DNA from: an uncultured Pelagibacteraceae bacterium
GTDB lineage: Bacteria > Pseudomonadota > Alphaproteobacteria > Pelagibacterales > Pelagibacteraceae
NCBI GenBank assembly: GCA_902516425.1
Contig: CABXYE010000002.1
Location: 96,988-160,987, forward strand
Direction of reading: 5' to 3'
Length of the DNA stretch: 64,000 nt
Position 1 is the stretch's first letter, and every line of letters starts with the position of its first letter. Position numbers and translations under genes: made by a program. This document shows positions 31,655 through 41,178 of the stretch, piece after piece. Below the pieces are notes generated by a model. The model did not search any database. It worked only from the letters and a program-made list of their open reading frames with translations, and had not been told where the DNA came from.

Positions 31655-32848
31655 ATGGCATCATCATTAAAAGGCGTTAGGGTTCTAGAAATGGCTCAAA
31701 TTATGGCTGGCCCAACGTGCGGGCTTTTATTGGCTGATCTTGGTGCAGAGGTTATTAAAATTGAAAAGACACCAGGAGGAGATGATACAAGAAATTTTCT
31801 TCCTCCTGACGTAAATGGTGTATCAGCAGCTTATTTGATGATGAATAGAAATAAAAAAGGCATTGCCTTAAATTTAAAAGACAAGGAAGGAATTGAAATT
31901 TTTAAAACTATGGTCAAAAATTCTGACGTAGTTTTAGAAAACTTTAGAAAAGGAACATTAGAAAAATTAGGTGTGGGTTTTGATGAGTTATCTAAGATTA
32001 ATCCTAAAATTATTTTGTGTGAAATTTCTGGATATGGAAGAACAGGTCCTTATGCAGAAAAAGGCGGATTTGATTTAGTTGCTCAAGGAATGAGTGGCTT
32101 AATGAGTATAACGGGGGAAGACAAAAATAAACCACCAATGAAGGTTGGAGCACCACTTACAGATATTACTGCTGGATTGCTTGCAGCGAGCGGTATTTTA
32201 GCAGCTTTAATTCACAGAGATAAAACAGGCGAGGGTCAAAAGGTAGATACATCTTTATATGAAGCAGGAATTATCCACACTTACTGGCAATCAGCTATTG
32301 CTGGTGCAACTGGTATATCTCCTGGTCCACTTGGATCTGCTCATCCTCTAACTGCCCCTTATCAAGCTTTTAAAACAAAAGATAAATGGATAACTATTGG
32401 TGCCTCAAATCAAAACACATGGTTAATGTTATTAAAAGCTATTAATCGAGAAGATTTAAATAATAATGAGAACTTTTCATCTAATTCAAATAGAAAAAAA
32501 AATTTAAAAGAACTTGTAGAAATATTAAACGAGGAATTAATAAAGAAACCATCTGAGGAATGGTTAAAAATTTTTGATAAAAATGGTTTACCTTGCGGAC
32601 CGATCAATTCAATAACAGATATGTTTAAAGATCCACAAACCATTGAAAGAGAAATGATTATTGAGGTAAATAACACAAAAGCTGGCATTAGCAAAGCCGT
32701 TGGAATGCCCATTAAATTTTCAAAAAGTAAAACCGAAAAATCTACAGGCGCTCCAGATTTAGGTGAGCATACAAGAAAAATAATGCAAAATTTTGGTTAT
32801 AAAGATGAGCAGATAGATGAATTTTATAATAGGAAAGTAATACTTTAA
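31655..32848 (+). CDS. CaiB/BaiF family (type III) CoA-transferase
   Basis: This 397-residue class III CoA-transferase has the N-terminal VLEMAQIMAGPTCGLLLADLGAEVIKIE pattern (parts: GPTCGLLLADLGAEV). NRNKKGIALNLK follows, and the catalytic Asp is likely D170 in VGAPLTDITAG. It transfers CoA between carboxylic acids, as in carnitine, oxalate, mesaconate or itaconate metabolism. Together with the crotonase homologue and TRAP transporter upstream it should activate the imported acid. A CaiB/CaiD-like carnitine role is only a possibility. Its end overlaps the convergent gene by four bases. Confidence 0.87.
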   Translation: MASSLKGVRVLEMAQIMAGPTCGLLLADLGAEVIKIEKTPGGDDTRNFLPPDVNGVSAAYLMMNRNKKGIALNLKDKEGIEIFKTMVKNSDVVLENFRKGTLEKLGVGFDELSKINPKIILCEISGYGRTGPYAEKGGFDLVAQGMSGLMSITGEDKNKPPMKVGAPLTDITAGLLAASGILAALIHRDKTGEGQKVDTSLYEAGIIHTYWQSAIAGATGISPGPLGSAHPLTAPYQAFKTKDKWITIGASNQNTWLMLLKAINREDLNNNENFSSNSNRKKNLKELVEILNEELIKKPSEEWLKIFDKNGLPCGPINSITDMFKDPQTIEREMIIEVNNTKAGISKAVGMPIKFSKSKTEKSTGAPDLGEHTRKIMQNFGYKDEQIDEFYNRKVIL

Positions 32849-35748
32849 TTTACAGTTTCAAAAATCTTAAATAATAATTCTGAAACGTGCTTACCTTTTT
32901 TTTCTGATAAATCAGAAATTTGATGCCTACAGCTAGTACCATTTGCAACTATAAAATCATTTTCATCACTATCATTAATAGCGGGTATTAGAGATAAATT
33001 AGCCATTTTTTTTGATGTTTCGTAAGTTTTACTATCATAACCAAAAGAACCTGCCATACCACAACAACTTGAATCAATCATTTTATTATTAATATTTAAT
33101 TCAGATAAAAGGTTTTTAAGTCCTTTCATTCTGTCTTGAGATTTTTGGTGGCAATGTCCATGAATTAAAACATTTTGATTAAATTTATTTGATTTAATCT
33201 CTTTGTCTTTTTTGATTTGTTCTAAAATAAATTCCTCAAGCAAATAAAATTTGTTTCTTATTTTATCTCTATTTTTTACATCTTTAAGTGATTGATACTC
33301 ATCACTAAAAGTGAGTAAACAGGATGGCTCTATACCTACAATAGGTAAATCAAAATAGTTATTTTTAATGATATAATTATTAAATCTATTCAATTCCTCT
33401 GCAGCTTTGTCTAGTTGACCGTATGATATATATGTTCTTCCACAACAAAGTGGTCTATCAAGTTTATCCCCACCAAAACTAGGAATTATGGCTTGGTAAC
33501 CAAATTTATTTAACACTTTAATTGTATAAACTAAATTTTCATTCTCAAAATTAATATTAAATGTATCAGCAAATAAAATGACTTTATTTTCTGAAATTTC
33601 TTGATTGTTATATATGTCTCTTAAAGCTTTTTGATTTTGAACCTCAGGCAAACTTCTTTTAGTTGCAAAACCAAATTTTTCAATGATAGTCGAAATAATT
33701 GGAAAATTTTTAATTTTATTAATTATTGGATTGACTATTTTATATAACCAAATCAGTCTTGGCATGTCTGAGATAATTCTGTCTTTGACTCTCATGCTAA
33801 ATTTTTTGTAATAATGAGAAAGAAATTCACTCTTCATTTTTGCCATATCTACAGACATTGGACATTCTCTTTGACAAGCTTTACAGCTCACACATAGTTC
33901 CATTGTTTCATACATTTCTTTAGATACAAATGAACCCTCAGGTAGTTGATTGGAAAGTGCCAACCTCAATGTATTTGCTCTTCCTCTAACCAAATCCTTT
34001 TCCTCTTTGGTTACTCTATATGACGGACACATCACGCCTGAGTCTAATTTTCTACATGCACCATTGTTATTGCACATTTCTATGGCGTCCGAAAATTGGC
34101 CCCAATTGGACCAATCATAATGTGTGCTTATATTTTCTGTTTGATAACCTGATTTGTACCTCATCAATGATCTATCATTTGATTTAAAAGGCCTAACAAT
34201 TTTACCTGGATTTAATAAGTTTTTATTATCAAAAGTATCTTTAATTTCTTCAAATGCGTTAGTAATATGTTTACCAAACATCATCTCGTGAAATTCTGAT
34301 CTAACTATCCCATCCCCATGTTCACCAGAATGAGAACCCTTGTAATCTTTAACCATTTCAAAAGCCTCTTCAGATATGGATCGCATATTTTTAATGTCCT
34401 GATCAGACTTCATATTCAAAACTGGTCTTACGTGAAGTGTTCCAACTGATGCGTGAGCATAAAACATTCCACTAGTATTGTATTTTTTGAATATTTCATT
34501 TAATCTTGCTGTGTATTCTGCCAAGTGGTCTAAAGAAACCGCACAATCCTCAATAAATGCTACTGGTTTTTTATCTCCCTTCATTGACATTAAAATATTT
34601 AATCCAGCTTTTCTAATCTCAAAAACTTCTTTTTGTTCAGATAAGTCAGTAAAATAAGAAAATTGATTTTTCTTATTTTGATTTAAAACTAAATATTCAA
34701 GGTCTTTTATTTTTTTTTCATAAACACTTTGATCTATATCTATAAATTCAACCATTAAAACTGCCTCTGGATTACCTTTAATATATTTTTTAATCCCACC
34801 AGCATACATTGGTATTTCTTTTGCTAAATTTAATAAATTTTGATCCATTAATTCTACGCAAGTAGGTTTTAGTTTAACAATTTCTTTCGTTAATTCCATT
34901 GCCTGGAGAAAATTATCAAAATAACAAACACCTAAAACTTTATTTTTAGGGATTTCAGATAATTTTAATTTGATCTTATTAAAAAGTGACAATGTTCCTT
35001 CTGAGCCAACTAATAAATGAGATGAATTAAATCCATTTTTATCTATCAAATCGATGTTATATCCACCAACTCGTCTTTGAGTAGTTGGCCAGTTATCATC
35101 AATATCCTTACTTAATTTTTGTCTCAAATGTAAAAACTTATCAATAATTTTATAAAAACGATCTTGGTTATTGGTTGTTGTAAGATAATTTTTATTAATT
35201 TCATTAAATGTGTGTAAGGAACCATCATCTAAAATAGCTTCAATTGCTAATACATTATGAACCATGTTTCCATAATACAAAGATCTTGATCCACATGAAT
35301 TATTTGCTGACATACCTCCAATAGTTGCTCTGCTACTTGTAGATACATCTACTGGAAACCATAGACCATAAGGTTTTAAATATGAATTTAAATGGTCCAA
35401 TACGACACCGGGCTGAACCCAAACATATTTTTCTTCAACGTTAAGCTCTAAAATTTTATTTTGGTGCTTTGAATAGTCAAGGACTAAACTTTCACCTACA
35501 GTTTGACCACATTGTGAACTACCACCACCTCTAGCTAACAAAGGAATAGAATTTCTTTGAGAATAGTCCATTATATTCAGAACATCATTAGTATCCTTTG
35601 GAAGAACAACTCCAAGTGGTTTTATTTGGTAAACAGATGCATCTGTACTATATCTTCCACGAGAGAATTCATCGAACAGAGTTTTACCTTCTACTTTATT
35701 ACTTATTTCTTTACCAATTTTTTGTATTTGTTCAGAATTAAACCGCAT
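32845..35748 (-). CDS. FAD-linked oxidase / Fe-S / CCG-domain fusion (D-2-hydroxyacid dehydrogenase, YdiJ-like)
   Basis: This 967-residue fusion enzyme has an N-terminal PCMH FAD-binding domain with LARGGGSSQCGQTVGESLV and an FAD-oxidase C-terminal domain ending with SGEHGDGIVRSEF and LNPGKIVRPF. A ferredoxin-like segment follows (CVSCKACQRECPMSVDMAK). The C-terminal heterodisulfide-reductase-like part has CCG motifs (PLCCGRTYIS and SSCCGMAGSFGYD). This order matches YdiJ-type D-2-hydroxyglutarate or D-lactate dehydrogenases, which pass electrons to quinone or another carrier. The substrate is not provable here. It is downstream of, and probably co-transcribed with, the enolase-superfamily gene. 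Confidence 0.85.
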   Translation of the reverse strand: MRFNSEQIQKIGKEISNKVEGKTLFDEFSRGRYSTDASVYQIKPLGVVLPKDTNDVLNIMDYSQRNSIPLLARGGGSSQCGQTVGESLVLDYSKHQNKILELNVEEKYVWVQPGVVLDHLNSYLKPYGLWFPVDVSTSSRATIGGMSANNSCGSRSLYYGNMVHNVLAIEAILDDGSLHTFNEINKNYLTTTNNQDRFYKIIDKFLHLRQKLSKDIDDNWPTTQRRVGGYNIDLIDKNGFNSSHLLVGSEGTLSLFNKIKLKLSEIPKNKVLGVCYFDNFLQAMELTKEIVKLKPTCVELMDQNLLNLAKEIPMYAGGIKKYIKGNPEAVLMVEFIDIDQSVYEKKIKDLEYLVLNQNKKNQFSYFTDLSEQKEVFEIRKAGLNILMSMKGDKKPVAFIEDCAVSLDHLAEYTARLNEIFKKYNTSGMFYAHASVGTLHVRPVLNMKSDQDIKNMRSISEEAFEMVKDYKGSHSGEHGDGIVRSEFHEMMFGKHITNAFEEIKDTFDNKNLLNPGKIVRPFKSNDRSLMRYKSGYQTENISTHYDWSNWGQFSDAIEMCNNNGACRKLDSGVMCPSYRVTKEEKDLVRGRANTLRLALSNQLPEGSFVSKEMYETMELCVSCKACQRECPMSVDMAKMKSEFLSHYYKKFSMRVKDRIISDMPRLIWLYKIVNPIINKIKNFPIISTIIEKFGFATKRSLPEVQNQKALRDIYNNQEISENKVILFADTFNINFENENLVYTIKVLNKFGYQAIIPSFGGDKLDRPLCCGRTYISYGQLDKAAEELNRFNNYIIKNNYFDLPIVGIEPSCLLTFSDEYQSLKDVKNRDKIRNKFYLLEEFILEQIKKDKEIKSNKFNQNVLIHGHCHQKSQDRMKGLKNLLSELNINNKMIDSSCCGMAGSFGYDSKTYETSKKMANLSLIPAINDSDENDFIVANGTSCRHQISDLSEKKGKHVSELLFKIFETVN

Positions 35749-35765
35749 TGAATAAAATTAAATGT

Positions 35766-36920
35766 TTATTTGTTTTTGTAAACTAATTTCCCAAACTTTT
35801 TTAACGCGGTCTCAGAAATTTCAAATCCTAAGCCTGGATTTTCATTTAAATATATCCATCCGTTGCTCATTTTATGCGGATTCTCAAATAATTCTGCCTG
35901 AAGTGGATCTCTTTCATCATCAAATGACTCAACTATTCTTCCAGATGGAGATGATGCAACTAAAGGAGCGTGAATATAACAATCATGATGTGGAGCAATA
36001 TCTAAATGATTTAATTCACATAATGCAGATAGTTTTTTACCATTAGTAAAACCTCCAAACATAGTGCAATCAAACTGTAAAATTTGTATTGCATTTTCTT
36101 CTACCATAGATCTACACCCATAAATCGTAATCTCACTTTCTCCACCTGATAAAGGAATTTTAGTTTGTTGCGATAAAAGTTTTAAATTTCTTCTATCGTC
36201 TTCCCATCTCACAGGTTCTTCGATCCAAGTGGGATTAAACCTTTCAAACTCTTTTACTGCTTTAATCGCTGTTTTTAAGTCCCATGCTCTGTTTACATCA
36301 ATCATTAAGTCTTTATCATCTCCAATCTCCGCTCTTATTATCTTTAATCTATTTGTGTCTTCTTTTACACTTAGCCCACCAACTTTAACTTTGAAACTTT
36401 GATGTCCGATATTTATTAATTTTTTTAATTCTTGTCTGAGTTCTTTTTCATCTTTACCATCTCTGTAATAAGCACATGTCACATAAACAGGAATTTTATT
36501 TCTATAGCCACCAAAAAGTTTATATAATGGTATATTTGATGCTTTTCCTATTAAATCCCAACAAGCAATATCTAAAGCTGCAGAAATTCTTATTAAAGCT
36601 TCTCTACTCCAACCCTTTTCATTACTAGTCCGAGTATCAGTTAATCTAAATATTTTTTCATATAACTTTTCTGGACAAAATGGATCTTCACCAATTATAA
36701 AATCTTGCAATCCACTAGAAAAAGGTTTGATTATGGGTTTTATATCTGTGTAACTTGTAGCCAAACCAAAACCTGAATTACCATCTTTATTTTTAATTTT
36801 TATCAATAATTCGTTAGCAGTTGGTACAATAAAATGACTAACCCAATGAGGTTTAACCTCTTTAGGATTATTTAAAATATAAACTTCTAAGCTATCTATT
36901 AAATTACTACTTTTTGTCAT
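35766..36920 (-). CDS. Mandelate racemase/muconate lactonizing enzyme family protein (enolase superfamily)
   Basis: This 384-residue Mg2+ enzyme has the KVKVGG catalytic lysine motif (KxK) and metal ligands in MIDVNRAWD, WIEEPV and SGGES. The distal FDCTMFGG and HHDCYIHAP segments carry the general-base His. This arrangement fits acid-sugar dehydratases of the mandelate racemase subgroup. The product would be a 2-keto-3-deoxy acid, but no aldolase or kinase is nearby. It starts 45 bases from the divergent aminotransferase gene. Confidence 0.85.
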   Translation of the reverse strand: MTKSSNLIDSLEVYILNNPKEVKPHWVSHFIVPTANELLIKIKNKDGNSGFGLATSYTDIKPIIKPFSSGLQDFIIGEDPFCPEKLYEKIFRLTDTRTSNEKGWSREALIRISAALDIACWDLIGKASNIPLYKLFGGYRNKIPVYVTCAYYRDGKDEKELRQELKKLINIGHQSFKVKVGGLSVKEDTNRLKIIRAEIGDDKDLMIDVNRAWDLKTAIKAVKEFERFNPTWIEEPVRWEDDRRNLKLLSQQTKIPLSGGESEITIYGCRSMVEENAIQILQFDCTMFGGFTNGKKLSALCELNHLDIAPHHDCYIHAPLVASSPSGRIVESFDDERDPLQAELFENPHKMSNGWIYLNENPGLGFEISETALKKFGKLVYKNK

Positions 36921-36965
36921 ATAAAATAAGTTTGATTATATAATTTCTTTAGCATATACAGCAGA

Positions 36966-38138
36966 ATGGCAATTTCAAATAATATAAGACCTGGTCGTCA
37001 CTTTCTTCAAATACCAGGACCTACCAACGTCCCTGATAGAGTTTTAAGAGCTATGGACTATCCAACGATAGATCACAGAGGACCTGATTTTGCAGAATTA
37101 GGTTTAAGGGTTTTAGATAGAATTAAATTAATTTTCAAAACTTCTGAACCTGTTATTATATTCCCAGCATCTGGTACAGGTGCGTGGGAAGCAGCCATAG
37201 TAAACACACTAAGTGCTGGGGATAAAATTTTAATGTTTGAAACAGGACATTTCTCAACTCTTTGGTGGGATATCGCTCAAAAATTTAAAATTGAAGTTGA
37301 CTTTGTCAAAGGAGACTGGAGGACAGGTGTAGATCCAAATATTGTAGAAAAAAAATTAAAGGAAGACACCGGTAAAAAAATAAAGGCAGTGTGTGCAGTT
37401 CACAACGAAACATCTACTGGTGTTACAAGTAGAATTGGAGAAATAAGAAAAGCTATGGATAATGCAGAACACCCAGCATTATTATTTGTCGATACAATAT
37501 CATCACTTGGATCGATTGATTACAGACATGAGGAATGGAAAGTGGATGTAACAGTTGGAGGATCACAGAAAGGTTTATTATTGCCACCAGGATTATCCTT
37601 TAATGCAATAAGTTCAAAAGCATTAACAGCGTATAAGACATCTGAATTACCAAAATCTTATTGGGATTGGGGACCAATGCTAGAAAATAATAAAAAGGGT
37701 TACTTTCCATATACACCAGCCACTAATTTATTTTATGGTTTAGACGAAGCGATTAATATGCTTACTGAAGAGGGTTTAGAAAATGTATTTATAAGACACA
37801 AAAGATTTGCTGAAGCTACCAGAATCGCAGTTAATGCTTGGGGTCTAGAGATACTTTGTAAAAATCCTGAGGAATATTCTGATTCTTTAACAGCAGTAAT
37901 TATCCCAGACGGGCATGACGCAGACGTTTTAAGAAAAATAATATTAGATCATTATAATATGTCATTAGGAACAGGTTTGGCAAAAGTTGCAGGTAAAATT
38001 TTTAGAATTGGTCATTTAGGTGATTTTAATGAATTAATGTTAGCTGGTACTTTAGCTGGAGTTGAAATGGGATTAATGAAATCTAAGATACCATATAAAA
38101 AAGGTGGGATACTCAAAGCACTTGATTATCTTTGTTAA
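36966..38138 (+). CDS. Class V aminotransferase, serine-glyoxylate / alanine-glyoxylate type
   Basis: This 390-residue PLP enzyme begins with the family pattern HFLQIPGPTNVPDRVLRAMD and TIDHRGPDF. FPASGTGAWEAA follows, with D176 in LLFVDTISS and the PLP lysine K202 in GGSQKGLLLPPGL. Such enzymes transfer amino groups from serine, alanine or aspartate to glyoxylate, as in serine-cycle-like or beta-hydroxyaspartate metabolism. The exact donor is not resolved. It is the last gene of the block between lon and the tRNAs and is divergent from the enolase-superfamily gene. Confidence 0.87.
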   Translation: MAISNNIRPGRHFLQIPGPTNVPDRVLRAMDYPTIDHRGPDFAELGLRVLDRIKLIFKTSEPVIIFPASGTGAWEAAIVNTLSAGDKILMFETGHFSTLWWDIAQKFKIEVDFVKGDWRTGVDPNIVEKKLKEDTGKKIKAVCAVHNETSTGVTSRIGEIRKAMDNAEHPALLFVDTISSLGSIDYRHEEWKVDVTVGGSQKGLLLPPGLSFNAISSKALTAYKTSELPKSYWDWGPMLENNKKGYFPYTPATNLFYGLDEAINMLTEEGLENVFIRHKRFAEATRIAVNAWGLEILCKNPEEYSDSLTAVIIPDGHDADVLRKIILDHYNMSLGTGLAKVAGKIFRIGHLGDFNELMLAGTLAGVEMGLMKSKIPYKKGGILKALDYLC

Positions 38139-38243
38139 CTTACAAAAAATTTATTAATAAAAATAATTTTTAGGCCACTTTTCAATACTAATACAGCTTG
38201 ACGTAATTTTTCCAAAAGATATAAATCACTTTATTTTGGTTAA

Positions 38244-38319
38244 GGGCGGTTAGCTCAGTTGGTAGAGCATCTCGTTTACACCGAGGGGGTCAAAGGTTCG
38301 AGTCCTTTACTGCCCACCA
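38244..38319 (+). tRNA. tRNA-Val (anticodon UAC)
   Basis: This 76-base tRNA has acceptor GGGCGGT pairing with ACTGCCC, discriminator A and encoded CCA. A D-arm TAGCTCAGTTGGTAGAGC and anticodon loop TTTACAC (anticodon TAC) are present. The T-arm is AGGTTCGAGTCCT. It is paired 14 bases upstream of tRNA-Asp, the usual order before nuoA in alphaproteobacteria. Confidence 0.97.
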
Positions 38320-38333
38320 AAAGAATCAGAAGT

Positions 38334-38410
38334 GGGGGTGTAGCTCAGTTGGTTAGAGCGATCGCCTGTCACGCGATAGGTCGAGGGTTCGAGTCCCTTC
38401 ACTCCCGCCA
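38334..38410 (+). tRNA. tRNA-Asp (anticodon GUC)
   Basis: This 77-base tRNA has acceptor GGGGGTG pairing with CACTCCC, discriminator G and encoded CCA. The anticodon loop CTGTCAC gives anticodon GTC, and the T-arm is GGTTCGAGTCC. It is followed by a 106-base leader of the nuo operon. Confidence 0.97.
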
Positions 38411-38426
38411 CTTTACAAGTTAACCA

Positions 38427-38443
38427 TTGATAATCATTATCAA
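38427..38443. promoter_or_regulatory. Fur-box-like palindrome upstream of nuoA
   Basis: TTGATAAT-C-ATTATCAA is a perfect 17-base palindrome centred 82 bases before the nuoA ATG. Its core GATAATCATTATC matches 13 contiguous bases of the classical Fur box. A site here could tie complex I, the largest Fe-S consumer in the cell, to iron or manganese status. It could also act on the upstream tRNAs or be a chance AT-rich palindrome. Confidence 0.55.
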
Positions 38444-38516
38444 ATATGCTGTATATTTTGAATAATGTGACCTAACACCACTTCATCTAGCTATAAAAAA
38501 TGATATATATTCCCAC

Positions 38517-38885
38517 ATGACTGCGGAATTTTTAAAGGATTATTTACCAATAATATTGTTCTTAATAATTGCACTAGGACTAAGCTGCGCATTTATATTA
38601 ATCAACTATATTTTATCTCCAAAAAACCCGGATCCAGAAAAGTTATCGGCATATGAATGTGGCTTTGAACCATTTCAAGATTCAAGAATGGAATTCGATG
38701 TTCGTTTCTATTTAGTTGCAATTCTTTTTATAATTTTTGATCTTGAAATAGCATTTTTATTTCCGTGGGCAATATCTTTGGGAAATATAGGAATTTTAGG
38801 TTTTACCTCAATGATGATTTTCTTATTCATACTTACAGTTGGATTTATCTATGAATGGAAAAAAGGTGCATTAGACTGGGAATAA
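38517..38885 (+). CDS. nuoA: NADH-quinone oxidoreductase subunit A
   Basis: This 122-residue membrane subunit has three helices and the conserved loop [22 protein letters not shown] (parts: [26 protein letters not shown]) between helices 1 and 2. It is the first gene of a complete complex I operon in the standard order A to N. The acidic pair in [12 protein letters not shown] is kept. It begins after the tRNAs and a leader with a Fur-like palindrome. Confidence 0.96.
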   Translation: MTAEFLKDYLPIILFLIIALGLSCAFILINYILSPKNPDPEKLSAYECGFEPFQDSRMEFDVRFYLVAILFIIFDLEIAFLFPWAISLGNIGILGFTSMMIFLFILTVGFIYEWKKGALDWE

Positions 38886-38896
38886 AAAATTTTTAG

Positions 38897-39412
38897 ATGA
38901 ACAATAAGTTAGATCAAGTGCCGGAAGAATTTAAACAGCTTGCTGATGATTTCAGTAAGAATGGTTTCATTACGACTTCTTTAAATAATTTAATAAATTG
39001 GTCAAGGTCAGGCTCATTACACTGGATGACATTTGGTCTTGCTTGTTGTGCAGTCGAAATGATGCAAACAGCAATGCCAAGATATGACCTTGAAAGGTTT
39101 GGTGCTGCACCTCGTGGATCACCAAGGCAATCCGATGTGATGATTGTTGCAGGAACTTTAACTAACAAAATGGCACCAGCTCTAAGAAAAGTTTACGATC
39201 AAATGCCCGAGCCAAGATATGTTATATCTATGGGCAGTTGTGCTAATGGTGGTGGCTACTATCATTACTCTTATTCAGTTGTAAGAGGTTGTGATCGTAT
39301 TGTTCCAGTTGATATTTATGTCCCTGGATGTCCGCCTTCTGCAGAGGCTTTATTATATGGAATTATGCAATTACAAAAAAAAATAAGAAATAAAGGATCA
39401 ATAAGTAGATAA
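38897..39412 (+). CDS. nuoB: NADH-quinone oxidoreductase subunit B
   Basis: This 171-residue peripheral subunit carries Fe-S cluster N2, with the tandem Cys of [11 protein letters not shown], a Cys in [12 protein letters not shown] and the Cys of [11 protein letters not shown]. It sits at the junction of the hydrophilic and membrane arms and passes electrons to quinone. The family's [21 protein letters not shown] (parts) region is intact. nuoC starts one base after its stop. Confidence 0.97.
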   Translation: MNNKLDQVPEEFKQLADDFSKNGFITTSLNNLINWSRSGSLHWMTFGLACCAVEMMQTAMPRYDLERFGAAPRGSPRQSDVMIVAGTLTNKMAPALRKVYDQMPEPRYVISMGSCANGGGYYHYSYSVVRGCDRIVPVDIYVPGCPPSAEALLYGIMQLQKKIRNKGSISR

Positions 39413-39413
39413 T

Positions 39414-40019
39414 ATGAATAATTTAATAGATTTAGAAAAAAAAATTAATTCAGAACTTGGTACTAAAATAAATACTTCTGAAATTAAACATCATCAAATC
39501 TATCTTGAGATAGATAGTGAGGATCTAATTGATGTTGTTCTATTTGTTAAAACTAATAAAGATACAAAATTTAGACAACTTATAGATATTACGGTAGTTG
39601 ACTATCCTGAAAGATCTAAAAGATTTAAAATTATATATTTATTCTTAAGTCATGAGTTTAATCAAAGAATGATCTTAAGCTACGATATAACTGAAAATGA
39701 AGTTATTTCATCATTAACCTCAATTTTTCCATCAGCTAACTGGATGGAAAGAGAAGTTTTTGACATGTATGGCGTGAATTTTAAAGATCATCCTGATTTA
39801 AGAAGAATTCTTACTGATTATGGTTTTGAAGGACATCCCTTAAGAAAAGACTTTCCTTTAACTGGCCTTACTGAAGTTAGATATAATGAAGATCAAAAAA
39901 AAGTTATTAGAGAGCCTGTTAAGCTCGAACAAAATTATAGAAATTTTGATTACGAAAGTCCATGGGAGGGAACAAAATACATAAAAGAACTTACAAATAA
40001 TAATGACGAAAAAAATTAA
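39414..40019 (+). CDS. nuoC: NADH-quinone oxidoreductase subunit C
   Basis: This 201-residue subunit (30-kDa type) has the signature [20 protein letters not shown], then [24 protein letters not shown] (parts: [18 protein letters not shown]) and [12 protein letters not shown]. It is a separate gene from nuoD, unlike the fused nuoCD of E. coli, as expected in alphaproteobacteria. Its 3' end overlaps nuoD by 17 bases. Confidence 0.96.
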   Translation: MNNLIDLEKKINSELGTKINTSEIKHHQIYLEIDSEDLIDVVLFVKTNKDTKFRQLIDITVVDYPERSKRFKIIYLFLSHEFNQRMILSYDITENEVISSLTSIFPSANWMEREVFDMYGVNFKDHPDLRRILTDYGFEGHPLRKDFPLTGLTEVRYNEDQKKVIREPVKLEQNYRNFDYESPWEGTKYIKELTNNNDEKN

Positions 40020-41178
40020 AAATCTTAATTTAAATTTTGGACCCCAACATCCAGCAGCTCACGGAGTTCTTAGGCTTATATTGGAGTTAGATGGTGAAGT
40101 TGTAGAAAAAGCAGACCCACATATTGGTTTATTACACCGAGGTACTGAAAAATTGATAGAAAATAAAACTTATATGCAAGCAGTACCGTATTTCGATCGT
40201 CTAGATTATGTTGCTCCGATGAATCAAGAACATGCTTTCGCATTAGCTATTGAAAAAATTTTAGATATAGATGTTCCGATTAGAGCCCAATTTATAAGAG
40301 TAATGTTTTGCGAAATTGGTAGAATTTTAAGTCATATTTTAAATGTTACAACACAAGCATTAGATGTTGGGGCTTTAACACCGTCTTTATGGGGTTTTGA
40401 AGAGAGGGAGACTCTCATGACTTTTTATGAAAGAGCATCTGGATCAAGATTGCATGCCAATTATTTTAGGGCAGGTGGTGTACATCAAGATTTACCAGCA
40501 GGTTTGGAGACAGATATTGCAAAGTTCTGCGAAACTTTTCCAAAAATAATTAATGATTTAGAAAAGTTATTGACTGACAATAGAATATTCAAACAAAGAA
40601 ATGTTGATATTGGTATTGTTACAAAAGAGGACGCTCTCGATTATTCTTTTAGCGGTGTTATGATTAGAGGTTCTGGTGTTCCATGGGATTTAAGAAAGTC
40701 ACAACCATACGATTGTTATGATCAACTAGAATTCAAAATTCCTGTAGGAAAGAATGGAGATTGTTATGATAGATATTTATGCAGGATTGAAGAGATGAAA
40801 GAGAGTATCAAAATAATTAAACAATGTTTATCAAAAATGGAAAAAGGTCCAATCAAAACTTTTGATGGAAAAATAACTCCTCCATCAAAAAAGGATATTA
40901 AGCAATCTATGGAAGCTTTAATACACCACTTTAAATTATTTACTGAGGGATATCGTGTACCTAAAGATGAAATTTACACAGCTGTTGAAGCACCTAAAGG
41001 AGAATTTGGAGTTTATTTAATATCAGATGGATCAAGTAAACCTTATAAATGTAAAATTAGAGCACCTGGATTTTCACATTTACAATCAATGGATTACTTA
41101 ATTAAAGGACATATGTTAGCCGATGTTCCTGCTGTTCTTGGTTCATTAGATATAGTTTTTGGTGAGGTCGATAGATGA
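40003..41178 (+). CDS. nuoD: NADH-quinone oxidoreductase subunit D
   Basis: This 391-residue subunit (49-kDa type) has the N-terminal [15 protein letters not shown] quinone-site motif, [14 protein letters not shown], and [18 protein letters not shown]. The C-terminal [13 protein letters not shown] and [12 protein letters not shown] are present. Together with NuoB it forms the quinone-binding cavity. It overlaps nuoE by four bases. Confidence 0.97.
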   Translation: MTKKIKNLNLNFGPQHPAAHGVLRLILELDGEVVEKADPHIGLLHRGTEKLIENKTYMQAVPYFDRLDYVAPMNQEHAFALAIEKILDIDVPIRAQFIRVMFCEIGRILSHILNVTTQALDVGALTPSLWGFEERETLMTFYERASGSRLHANYFRAGGVHQDLPAGLETDIAKFCETFPKIINDLEKLLTDNRIFKQRNVDIGIVTKEDALDYSFSGVMIRGSGVPWDLRKSQPYDCYDQLEFKIPVGKNGDCYDRYLCRIEEMKESIKIIKQCLSKMEKGPIKTFDGKITPPSKKDIKQSMEALIHHFKLFTEGYRVPKDEIYTAVEAPKGEFGVYLISDGSSKPYKCKIRAPGFSHLQSMDYLIKGHMLADVPAVLGSLDIVFGEVDR

